64,000 nucleotides of DNA from an uncultured Paracoccaceae bacterium (lineage in GTDB: Bacteria > Pseudomonadota > Alphaproteobacteria > Rhodobacterales > Rhodobacteraceae). The stretch lies in NCBI GenBank assembly GCA_947496605.1, contig CANMDF010000001.1, forward strand, positions 248,001-312,000, given 5' to 3'. The notes under the pieces were generated by a model that ran no database searches, had not been told where the DNA came from, and saw nothing but the letters and a program-made list of their open reading frames with translations. The first letter of the stretch is position 1. The number at the start of each line of letters is the position of its first letter. Below are positions 16,584 through 23,234 of this stretch, in pieces. The position numbers and the translations under genes are program-made.

Positions 16584-17414
16584 ATGGCCAATGCGCCTAT
16601 GGACGATGATGCGTTTGATCGCTCAGAGTACTTTAAAGCCGACCGACAGTTTCGGTTGGTGGAACAAGAATTGCCGCAAGAAGCAGTCTCTGCTCTGGCG
16701 CGCGAAGTTGTGAGGCGTCTTGCATTCAAAATGCCACGGGCTGTGAAAAAAGAAGATTTGCCGACCGCCTCAGACATTGATCTGTTGTGTGCAGCTTTAT
16801 TGTCCAAGAAAGAAGACGCAGCAGATGCATTCATTTTGGCTGCACGCCGAGATGGTGTGCAAACCGACGTGATTTATCTGGGTTATGTGGCAGGGGCCGC
16901 GCGCCGTCTGGGTGAAATGTGGGACAAAGACGAGATTTCGTTCATCGATGTCACCTTGGCCTGCGGCAAACTTTATCGGATTATCCGTGGCCTGCGTCAT
17001 GTGATTGCGCCCGGCATCGTTGCCGAACGCGACGATTGGCCTGCGATGTTTGCCCTTGTTCCCGGTGAGACACATACTCTGGGTATTGAGATCGCGACTG
17101 ATATCTTCCGCCGAGAGGGGTGGGATGTGGACATGATGGTCGGGTTGGACCACGACACATTGGTTGAACAGTCAGATAGCCGCAATTACCGCGCGGTTGT
17201 TCTTGTCGCGAACTCTGATGTGATGCTTGAGCCTCTGACACGTCTGGCGCTGGCAATCAGGATTTCACATCCATTGGCGCATCTTGTTGTTGCAGGGAAC
17301 ATCCTGGACCATCACCCAAACATTTTGGAGTTGGTGGGTGCGGATGCGATGATCAAAGACATCAAGACGGCAGTGAAAACGCTGCGAGATGTTATAAATG
17401 AGCCGGAAACCTAG
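16584..17414 (+). CDS. Cobalamin-binding (B12-binding/SCHIC-like) protein, PpaA/AerR-type
   Basis: A 276-residue protein with a helical N-terminal part followed by a B12-binding Rossmann domain. The helix-bundle signature [24 protein letters not shown] (about 107-130) resembles the B12-binding-2 region seen in PpaA/AerR-like photoregulators, and the lower-axial motif appears as ETHTLG with H164 (canonical form DxHxxG). No DNA-binding domain is present. GGGAGGGG before the ATG at 16584 is strong. In phototrophic relatives such proteins antagonise the PpsR/CrtJ repressor; no photosynthesis gene lies in this window, so the role is open. It is divergent from the P450 gene. Confidence 0.75.
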   Translation: MANAPMDDDAFDRSEYFKADRQFRLVEQELPQEAVSALAREVVRRLAFKMPRAVKKEDLPTASDIDLLCAALLSKKEDAADAFILAARRDGVQTDVIYLGYVAGAARRLGEMWDKDEISFIDVTLACGKLYRIIRGLRHVIAPGIVAERDDWPAMFALVPGETHTLGIEIATDIFRREGWDVDMMVGLDHDTLVEQSDSRNYRAVVLVANSDVMLEPLTRLALAIRISHPLAHLVVAGNILDHHPNILELVGADAMIKDIKTAVKTLRDVINEPET

Positions 17415-18142
17415 GCTTCTTCCAAAGCTGCGATAATCGGTGAAAACGCGTCAGCCGTCAGGCTGGCGCCGCCGACAAGCGCACCGTCGACGTTTGCGAC
17501 AGCAAAAATATCAGCCGCGTTGCTGCCTTTGACAGAACCACCATAAAGCAGGGAAAACTCTGCACCATCGTCAAAGCGTTCACTTAGCCGCGCACGGATA
17601 TGCCCATGAACTTCGGCAATTTGATCGGTCGTGGGGACCTTGCCAGTGCCAATCGCCCAGACAGGCTCATATGCGATCACTGTGGTTTGCGCGTCTGCGG
17701 TATCAGGTACAGAGCCAGCCAGTTGCGCATCAATCACATCAAGCGTTGTGCCGCTTTCGCGCTCTTCCAGTGTTTCGCCAATACAGATGACAGCAATCAG
17801 CCCTGCGTCATAGGCGGCCTCTGATTTGGCCGCAATCAACGCGTCTGTTTCGGCGTGATCGGTGCGGCGTTCTGAATGGCCCACCAAGACGTAGCTTGCG
17901 CCGACATCAGCAAGCATCTCGGCGCTTATGTCGCCAGTATGCGCCCCGAATTCGCCTGTGTGGCAATCTTGGCCGCCAATATCAAAGGGGGTGTCTTCGC
18001 AAGCACTGATCAATGTGGCGGGGGGACAGATTAAGATCGCGATATCTGCATCACCGTGTTTGTCCTCTAACGTACGCAGTTCTGATAAAGTGCTTTGCAG
18101 CCCGTTCATTTTCCAGTTTCCGGCGGCGATCTTGCGAGGCAT
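17411..18142 (-). CDS. tpiA: Triosephosphate isomerase
   Basis: Interconverts dihydroxyacetone phosphate and glyceraldehyde 3-phosphate in glycolysis and gluconeogenesis. All catalytic residues are present in the 243-residue barrel: K11 (NWKMN), H89 (VGHSERR) and E159 ([12 protein letters not shown]), plus the phosphate-binding [16 protein letters not shown] lies 7 nt before the ATG. Its stop codon overlaps the stop of the convergent B12-binding protein gene in a shared CTAG. Confidence 0.95.
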   Translation of the reverse strand: MPRKIAAGNWKMNGLQSTLSELRTLEDKHGDADIAILICPPATLISACEDTPFDIGGQDCHTGEFGAHTGDISAEMLADVGASYVLVGHSERRTDHAETDALIAAKSEAAYDAGLIAVICIGETLEERESGTTLDVIDAQLAGSVPDTADAQTTVIAYEPVWAIGTGKVPTTDQIAEVHGHIRARLSERFDDGAEFSLLYGGSVKGSNAADIFAVANVDGALVGGASLTADAFSPIIAALEEA

Positions 18143-18151
18143 GGCAGGTCC

Positions 18152-18451
18152 TTACGTCAGAGAAGCAATTGTGCGTCTTGCTAATGTGCAGGCATCGGAA
18201 GGATCGTCAAGGGCTGCATCTGGAATGGACCAATAAGGCATGTTGTGAAACTGGGTGGCCCCAGCATCCGCCAGTTCGGTGACAATGTCGCCTTTGGACT
18301 TGAGGTAAAGCTGGCCGTCACTGCTCATGAGTGCGAAAACGTCACCCTCAAGGTACAGGCACATGCCGCCAAACATCTTGCGTGTTGTAACGTGGCCTAG
18401 CTCAGAGAATAGATCGGTTGCGAAGGCAATATCTGCGTCCGCAAGGGCCAT
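18152..18451 (-). CDS. TfoX N-terminal domain protein
   Basis: A 99-residue protein consisting only of a TfoX/Sxy N-terminal domain: TRKMFGGMCLYLEGDVFALMSSDGQLYLK, and PYWSIPDAAL near the C-terminus. In gammaproteobacteria the full protein regulates competence, but single-domain forms are common elsewhere and their role is unclear. Its ATG overlaps the stop of the preceding IscA-type gene by one base (TGATG), so the two are translationally coupled, and tpiA follows 9 bp downstream. Confidence 0.85.
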   Translation of the reverse strand: MALADADIAFATDLFSELGHVTTRKMFGGMCLYLEGDVFALMSSDGQLYLKSKGDIVTELADAGATQFHNMPYWSIPDAALDDPSDACTLARRTIASLT

Positions 18452-18813
18452 CAGGTGGCCGAGATATTTTCGTCAAACTTGATCGACTCGCCGCAGCCAC
18501 AAGCATCAACCACATTGGGATTGCGGAATTTGAACCCGGCCTCAAGCAAAGACACTTCGTAATCGATCTCGGTTCCGAACAGGAACATTTGCGCCATCGG
18601 AGCGATCATCACCCGGGCGCCGTCTTGTTCGACAACCTCATCCAGCGGGTCAACCTCGGTCACATAGTCCATTGTGTATTCCATGCCTGCGCAGCCGCCT
18701 TTTTTGACGCCAATGCGCAACCCCTGATGGCCATCTTTGTCCATCAGCTTTGCAATCTGCGCTGCTGCTTTGTCAGTGATGCTGACTGCTTGTTTGCCTG
18801 GAATGCCGAACAT
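18451..18813 (-). CDS. A-type iron-sulfur cluster carrier (IscA/SufA/HesB family)
   Basis: A 120-residue carrier that accepts and hands on Fe-S clusters. The three conserved cysteines are C41 (GGCAGMEY), C105 and C107 (DACGCGES), and the overall length fits the family. AAAGGAG before the ATG is strong. Paralogues ErpA, IscA and SufA cannot be separated on this evidence. No suf operon is adjacent, although a MIP18/SufT-like gene lies 1.5 kb away. Confidence 0.9.
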   Translation of the reverse strand: MFGIPGKQAVSITDKAAAQIAKLMDKDGHQGLRIGVKKGGCAGMEYTMDYVTEVDPLDEVVEQDGARVMIAPMAQMFLFGTEIDYEVSLLEAGFKFRNPNVVDACGCGESIKFDENISAT

Positions 18814-18857
18814 GTGGGGCTCCTTTGATCCCTATGTAGGGCAGATGATTGTCTCAC

Positions 18858-19559
18858 TCAAGATGGGGTAGGGTCCATGCCGTAGAATGTGATCAGTGAC
18901 AGTGTCGCAAAGCTGATCAATAAGGCCCACCCGAATGATGCCAGTGTACCGATGATCACGTACTCACTGGCGCGTTGATCTTTGGATGCAGTGTCAAAGC
19001 GTAAGACCGATTTAGCTGCGATCAGAAAGCCGATCCCGGCAGGCTGGCCTGCAAGAACCATCAGAAAGATCAAAGCACGTTCCAGCAGGCCAATCATCCG
19101 TCCAGCTTGGGGGAGACCTTGTGGTTGGACGTCTTCGAAGTCTTTCATCAAGAGGCCGATGGCGGGGCCACCTGCATAGACACATAAGATCAAACCGGCT
19201 GTGATGGTCAGCAGATAGTTGGCAAACGGTGTCGCATCAGGCCAAAGCCCACCTAGTGTAGGCCAGAACCAAAGCACAGCAACGATCGTCGTCATATGTG
19301 CGAGCTGATCAGTGACGTAGGCCCAAAGCGTCTCAGGCGCGAAATGCGTTTTGATCAGATCAATACCCAAATGCAGTACGGCAATGATCACTGCCGGTAA
19401 GACCTCACCACGCAGTGCCAGCAAGGTCAGCAGAAAGACCACGCCAATATGGGCTGCCATCGCAAGAGGCTTTTTCTTGTTGGCAATGATCCAACTGTTC
19501 TGCAGCGGATAGTCTGCCAATAGATGCGCAAGGAAGAGGGCGAGGGCAGTTGTCAGCAT
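18858..19559 (-). CDS. DUF3307 integral membrane protein, partner of the SatD-like gene
   Basis: A 233-residue polytopic membrane protein with about six to seven hydrophobic helices, matching DUF3307. Conserved features are AHLLADYPLQ near residues 11-20, then AAHIGVVFLLTLL, and VLHLGIDLIKTHF near residues 60-72; the clustered His, Asp and Lys in or near membrane segments could bind metal or substrate. Its start overlaps the end of the SatD-like gene by 7 nt, indicating tight coupling. I know of DUF3307 and SatD genes occurring together elsewhere, but no function is established. It is the downstream member of a two-gene operon. Confidence 0.8.
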   Translation of the reverse strand: MLTTALALFLAHLLADYPLQNSWIIANKKKPLAMAAHIGVVFLLTLLALRGEVLPAVIIAVLHLGIDLIKTHFAPETLWAYVTDQLAHMTTIVAVLWFWPTLGGLWPDATPFANYLLTITAGLILCVYAGGPAIGLLMKDFEDVQPQGLPQAGRMIGLLERALIFLMVLAGQPAGIGFLIAAKSVLRFDTASKDQRASEYVIIGTLASFGWALLISFATLSLITFYGMDPTPS

Positions 19560-20209
19560 TCAGCAGCATCATCAGTGTGAAAGGTATGATTGCGCATAGC
19601 GTAAAGCGCATTGTCGAAATAGGATAGTCCCGCACCAGCAAGGCGGTTCTGGACAGCCTGTCGTGTGACGCCAAGCCGTTCGGCAATGTCTTCGTGGCGC
19701 AAGAACTTTTCAACGAGATGGATCGCTATGGCCTCAGCTTGCGAGGCCGTCCATCCTGAAGCGGTCCATTCAGCCAGATCAAGGATCGCAGTCTGCTCGG
19801 CGGCAACACCCTGACCAGCAAGAGCCAGCATGCGGCCACGTTTCATTGCGTTAAGTTGGTCGCCGGAAACAAAGAAGGCGGGTCCGGTGGCATCTGTGAG
19901 ATCGCTGGTCCCGAGTGTCTCTACGGCACCCACACCAATCGAAATACGCGTTGCTATATTGGTTTGGCCAGCTTTGAGGGAAGCTATGATATAGAGTGCC
20001 GCGTCCAATAGCAGACCGGGGTTCGTAAGAACAATTTGCCAACCATCACCGCGGTAGCGGGTGAAGCGGACATCCTGATCCCAGGCCCATCCAAACTGGT
20101 GGGCCGCATTGTGTAGAATGCTAAATGTCTGCTCAATTGCGGCTGTTTTTGAATGACGTGACTTGATTAAGTCGCCTGTCAGAACGGCGCATGGCACATG
20201 AGTGGTCAT
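19553..20209 (-). CDS. SatD-like protein: nucleotide-cyclase-like palm domain fused to a C-terminal HTH
   Basis: A 218-residue cytosolic protein resembling the SatD family. The N-terminal half follows the order of class III nucleotide cyclases: first acidic strand VLTGDLIKS (D13), hairpin FTRYRGDGWQIVL (D55), then RISIGVGAVE (about 88-97) and TGPAFFVSGDQL (about 108-119). The Asn/Arg pair usual at the last position is not evident, so activity is uncertain. Residues 171-195 (HEDIAERLGVTRQAVQNRL) are a clear helix-turn-helix. Three palindromes lie immediately upstream, suggesting self-regulation. The ATG at 20209 is preferred over the TTG at 20215; neither has a Shine-Dalgarno sequence. The cyclase comparison is my inference from motif order. 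Confidence 0.75.
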   Translation of the reverse strand: MTTHVPCAVLTGDLIKSRHSKTAAIEQTFSILHNAAHQFGWAWDQDVRFTRYRGDGWQIVLTNPGLLLDAALYIIASLKAGQTNIATRISIGVGAVETLGTSDLTDATGPAFFVSGDQLNAMKRGRMLALAGQGVAAEQTAILDLAEWTASGWTASQAEAIAIHLVEKFLRHEDIAERLGVTRQAVQNRLAGAGLSYFDNALYAMRNHTFHTDDAAEC

Positions 20210-20210
20210 A

Positions 20211-20288
20211 AGCAATGAATAATGGTTGCTATCGATAAAAGCAATAATTTTTATTTGCTATTTCAGTAAGCAAATAAATTAATTTGCT
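20211..20288. promoter_or_regulatory. Array of three AGCAA-N10-TTGCT palindromes, 29-bp period
   Basis: Three 20-bp units at 20211-20230, 20240-20259 and 20269-20288 each begin AGCAA and end TTGCT, separated by 9 bp each time, so they repeat at exactly 29 bp. The third unit has 8-bp perfect arms (AAGCAAAT/ATTTGCTT, 20268-20275 and 20282-20289). The array directly abuts the SatD-like start codon and lies in very AT-rich DNA. It is most simply read as a cooperative operator, probably for the HTH of the SatD-like protein. Confidence 0.7.
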
Positions 20289-20303
20289 TTTTTCGCAGTG
20301 CTT

Positions 20304-20666
20304 TTACATAAAGCCCAGCTCTAGCCGCGCTTCATCCGACATCATATCCATGCCCCACTGCGGCTCAAACGTCATTTCAACGTCGACTTGTTTCACGCCG
20401 GGCAGGGGTTCAATGGCATCAGCAACCCAACCAGGCATTTCGCCCGCGACAGGGCAGCCGGGCGCGGTTAGCGTCATAATCACGCTGACGGCATTATCCT
20501 CTTTGATGTCGATCGTGTAGATCAAACCAAGATCATAGATGTTCACAGGAATCTCAGGGTCGTAGACAGACTTACACGCCAAGACGATATCTTCATACAT
20601 CGGATGATCTGTTGTCGATGGCGCGATCATAGGTGCGCCTTCAAGCTGAGCGTTGTTGTCGGTCAT
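20304..20666 (-). CDS. MIP18/DUF59 family iron-sulfur assembly protein (SufT-like)
   Basis: A 120-residue protein of the MIP18 (DUF59) family, which assists Fe-S cluster maturation. Diagnostic motifs are DPEIPVNIYDLGLIY and TLTAPGCPVAGEMP with the conserved reactive cysteine, followed by VDVEMTFEPQWGMDMMSDEARLELG. The ATG at 20666 (MTDNNAQLEG) removes an unlikely 54-residue upstream extension that overlaps promoter-like sequence. It ends 15 bp before the palindrome array of the SatD-like gene on the same strand. Confidence 0.88.
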   Translation of the reverse strand: MTDNNAQLEGAPMIAPSTTDHPMYEDIVLACKSVYDPEIPVNIYDLGLIYTIDIKEDNAVSVIMTLTAPGCPVAGEMPGWVADAIEPLPGVKQVDVEMTFEPQWGMDMMSDEARLELGFM

Positions 20667-21024
20667 TGTATCCGTTCCCGCAATTCCTGACCAAACATAT
20701 AGGGTTTGCATGGTGGGGCGTAAAGAGGTGAGCCGCGCGAAAATCAAGCGCGAAGATAGTGGATTGTTTCCAGAGGTGTGCGCCGTAAGATGGGAAATGC
20801 AATCACAGTTAAGTGATTGAGAAGGCAATGAAAGACCAAGTTACAGACGATGTTATATCCCGCTTAGTCATTCCTCATGCTACGAAGTCCCTTAAAATAA
20901 GGCAAATATGAGACTTTTTGCGTGACTTTAAGACATCAAGAAGTTAACGTAGAGTTAATAGGTGGATTCTAGCTCGCGCTGGGCTGCCTTTGGTAAATAG
21001 TAACCTCGTAAAGGAATTGAGTAG
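20667..21024. promoter_or_regulatory. Divergent intergenic region with a CtrA-type box
   Basis: This 358-bp gene-free stretch separates the SufT-like gene and the first VPLPA-CTERM gene. It contains TTAA-N7-TTAA at 20944-20958 (TTAACGTAGAGTTAA), the CtrA consensus spacing, 66 bp before the ATG at 21025. AAGGA lies 11 nt before that ATG. No ORF or RNA gene is supported in the rest. Confidence 0.5.
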
Positions 21025-21729
21025 ATGAAACTCAAACTAGCACTTGCTGCAGCAACAGTTCTGTCAGCATCAGCGGCGTTTGCAACGCCAGTCAGCCTTA
21101 CATACAATGGCACAGCTTCTGGATCGGAAAGTGTCACAGTGACATCGTTCCCCGGTGGAACAGCTGCAATTGCAGGCAGCGACAATGTCACTTCTGCAAG
21201 CACATTCAAGATGACCGACTCAGCGGACGGTGGACTTGGTGACTTTTTTGCTTGGTGTGTTGATCTGACGGCGTTCTTGGGCGGACAAGGTGAAGCCAAC
21301 GAGTACACAATTACTGATACACCGTTCGCAAGCACGTTTGATTTCGGTGCAGATACGATCGACCGTATCGCGAACTTGTTTAACGCGAACTACTCCGAGG
21401 ATATTACAACTGACTCAGAGAAGTCTGCCGGCTTCCAGTTGGCAATCTGGGAAAGCGTCTATGACGATGACTTCAGCCTGACCACTGGCACTTTCGCTGC
21501 GACATCAAACGCTGGTGTAACAGGGTACGCAACTGACTACCTTGCCGCTGCGAGCGGATTTGATGGCGACGTCATCTGGGACGTCTTATTCCTCGAAAGC
21601 ACGCCGGGTGAAGGTGTTCGTCGTCAAAACCTCGTAACAGTCGCCGCTGTTCCACTTCCGGCAAGCGCATTGCTGCTGTTGGCCGGACTTGGTGCATTTG
21701 GCATGGCACGCCGTCGTCAGTCTGCTTAA
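21025..21729 (+). CDS. VPLPA-CTERM exported protein with thioester-domain-like Cys/Gln signature
   Basis: A 234-residue secreted protein. The signal peptide KLKLALAAATVLSASAAFA is cleaved at about residue 20. The C-terminus has the sorting signal VPLPASALLLLAGLGAFGMARRR (motif, hydrophobic helix, basic end), which in Rhodobacteraceae is the VPLPA form of the PEP-CTERM exosortase signal. The mature part has a single cysteine, C78, in FFAWCVDL, and a GFQLAIWES segment with Q138; this Cys-then-Gln arrangement resembles bacterial thioester domains that form an internal Cys-Gln bond. That is a hypothesis. A CtrA-type box lies upstream and a terminator downstream. Confidence 0.82.
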   Translation: MKLKLALAAATVLSASAAFATPVSLTYNGTASGSESVTVTSFPGGTAAIAGSDNVTSASTFKMTDSADGGLGDFFAWCVDLTAFLGGQGEANEYTITDTPFASTFDFGADTIDRIANLFNANYSEDITTDSEKSAGFQLAIWESVYDDDFSLTTGTFAATSNAGVTGYATDYLAAASGFDGDVIWDVLFLESTPGEGVRRQNLVTVAAVPLPASALLLLAGLGAFGMARRRQSA

Positions 21730-21748
21730 ATCTGACCTCATGAATTCT

Positions 21749-21776
21749 AATAGGCTGCCCCAACGGGCAGCCTATT
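21749..21776 (+). terminator. Hairpin terminator after VPLPA-CTERM gene 1
   Basis: Perfect 12-bp stem AATAGGCTGCCC/GGGCAGCCTATT with loop CAAC, 19 bp after the stop codon. The following T-run is short. Confidence 0.75.
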
Positions 21777-21845
21777 ATCGTTTCAGACCCTTTCTGTGCT
21801 GAGAACGGTCCTTGGCAAATCCATCCGGATCGGGGATGAGGGGCC

Positions 21846-22976
21846 ATGACACAACGCTTTTCCTTCGCCCTGAACGCCACTGATGGCAAAGCCCGCACGG
21901 GTGTGATCTCCACCCCGCGCGGCGATATTCGTACGCCGGCCTTTATGCCTGTGGGTACCGCCGCCACTGTGAAAGCCATGATGCCTGAAAGTGTGGCGGC
22001 CACTGGTGCTGATATCTTGCTGGGCAATACCTATCACCTGATGCTGCGCCCGACTGCAGAACGCATTGATCGTCTGGGTGGCCTGCATAAATTCATGAAC
22101 TGGGATAAGCCGATCCTGACGGATAGCGGCGGTTTTCAGGTCATGAGCCTCGCGGATCTGCGCAAGATGACCGAGAAAGGTGTCACCTTCAAAAGTCATA
22201 TTGACGGGTCCAAGCATGAGCTGACGCCGGAACGGTCGATGGAAATCCAAAAGTTGCTCGGGTCAGACATTGTGATGTGTTTTGATGAATGTCCCGCGCT
22301 GCCAGCCGACCGCAGGCGCATTGCACAAAGTATGGAGTTGTCGATGCGCTGGGCGCAGCGGTCTCGCGATGCTTTTGGAGACAGACCCGGTCACGCGCTT
22401 TTTGGTATCCAGCAAGGTGGTTTAGAAGAAGATTTGCGCGCGCAGAGTGCCGAGGCGCTGAAAGCCGTAGAATTTGACGGCTACGCTGTTGGTGGGCTGG
22501 CCGTCGGTGAAGGGCAGGAGGCTATGTTCAGCGTGCTGGACTTTGCGCCCGATCAGCTGCCGGTCGATAAACCCCGCTATTTGATGGGTGTGGGCAAACC
22601 TGATGACATTGTTGGGGCCGTCAAACGCGGTATCGACATGATGGATTGCGTGTTACCCAGCCGCTCGGGGCGCACAGGGCAGCTGTTTACGCGGCGCGGC
22701 GTGATCAACATCAAGAACGCGCGTCATGCGGATGATCCGCGGCCTTTGGATGAACATTGCACATGCCCGGCCTGCTCAAACTATTCACGGGCTTATCTGC
22801 ATCATGTGTTCCGCGCCCAAGAGATGATCTCTGGTATGCTGCTGACGTGGCATAACCTGCATTACTTCCAAGAAATTATGCAAGGAATGCGTAACGCGAT
22901 TGCTGAAGGGCGGTTCGCCGGTTGGGAAGCCGAATTCCATGCGACGCGGGCAATGGGTGATATCGAACCGTTGTAA
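21846..22976 (+). CDS. tgt: tRNA-guanine transglycosylase (queuine/preQ1)
   Basis: Exchanges guanine-34 for the queuosine precursor in tRNAs with GUN anticodons. The 376-residue enzyme has the active-site strand [20 protein letters not shown], the substrate-binding [13 protein letters not shown] and FGIQQGG, the nucleophile region [20 protein letters not shown], and the zinc site [16 protein letters not shown]. queA, which acts later in the same pathway, is at 52087 in this window but not in the same operon. A tail-type repeat follows the stop. Confidence 0.95.
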   Translation: MTQRFSFALNATDGKARTGVISTPRGDIRTPAFMPVGTAATVKAMMPESVAATGADILLGNTYHLMLRPTAERIDRLGGLHKFMNWDKPILTDSGGFQVMSLADLRKMTEKGVTFKSHIDGSKHELTPERSMEIQKLLGSDIVMCFDECPALPADRRRIAQSMELSMRWAQRSRDAFGDRPGHALFGIQQGGLEEDLRAQSAEALKAVEFDGYAVGGLAVGEGQEAMFSVLDFAPDQLPVDKPRYLMGVGKPDDIVGAVKRGIDMMDCVLPSRSGRTGQLFTRRGVINIKNARHADDPRPLDEHCTCPACSNYSRAYLHHVFRAQEMISGMLLTWHNLHYFQEIMQGMRNAIAEGRFAGWEAEFHATRAMGDIEPL

Positions 22977-23001
22977 TAGTTCGGTGCTGCAGGATTGCCT
23001 T

Positions 23002-23068
23002 CGGCGAAAGTTTGATTGGACATAGAAAGCCAAAGCACGCTTTCTGCAATCTGATTGCTTTTTCGCCG
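23002..23068 (+). repeat. Intergenic repeat with GGACATAGAAAG tail (copy 1)
   Basis: CGGCGAAAGTTTGATTGG runs into ACATAGAAAG (23002-23029), the shared tail. This copy is embedded in larger pairing: CGGCGAAA (23002-23009) pairs with TTTCGCCG (23061-23068), and AGAAAGC (23024-23030) with GCTTTCT (23039-23045). Related copies lie at 33572 and 59782. The rest of the 258-bp tgt-lon spacer holds the lon promoter. Confidence 0.6.
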
Positions 23069-23131
23069 TGTGATGGCTTGCGCCTGCTGGCTGACACAGG
23101 CACTTTGCTGCAATTGGATGAATATGTTTGG

Positions 23132-23159
23132 TTGAAACGCCTTTCGCGCGACCCCACAT
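23132..23159 (+). promoter_or_regulatory. Heat-shock (RpoH) promoter of lon
   Basis: TTGAAA (23132-23137), a 14-bp spacer, and CCCCACAT (23152-23159) match the sigma-32 pattern CTTGAAA / CCCCATNT. Lon is a classic heat-shock protease, so site and gene agree. Confidence 0.75.
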
Positions 23160-23234
23160 ATTGATGCCGAGAGGAGACGCACCATGTTGCCGCAGAGCGG
23201 GACAGGCGCGTCTTGCCAAAAAAGGAAAAAGAGC

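Noticed and set aside
20211..20288. CRISPR-like mini-array
   Set aside because: Only the 5-bp arms are constant, unit interiors differ, gaps are 9 bp and there are no cas genes; operator palindromes explain it better.
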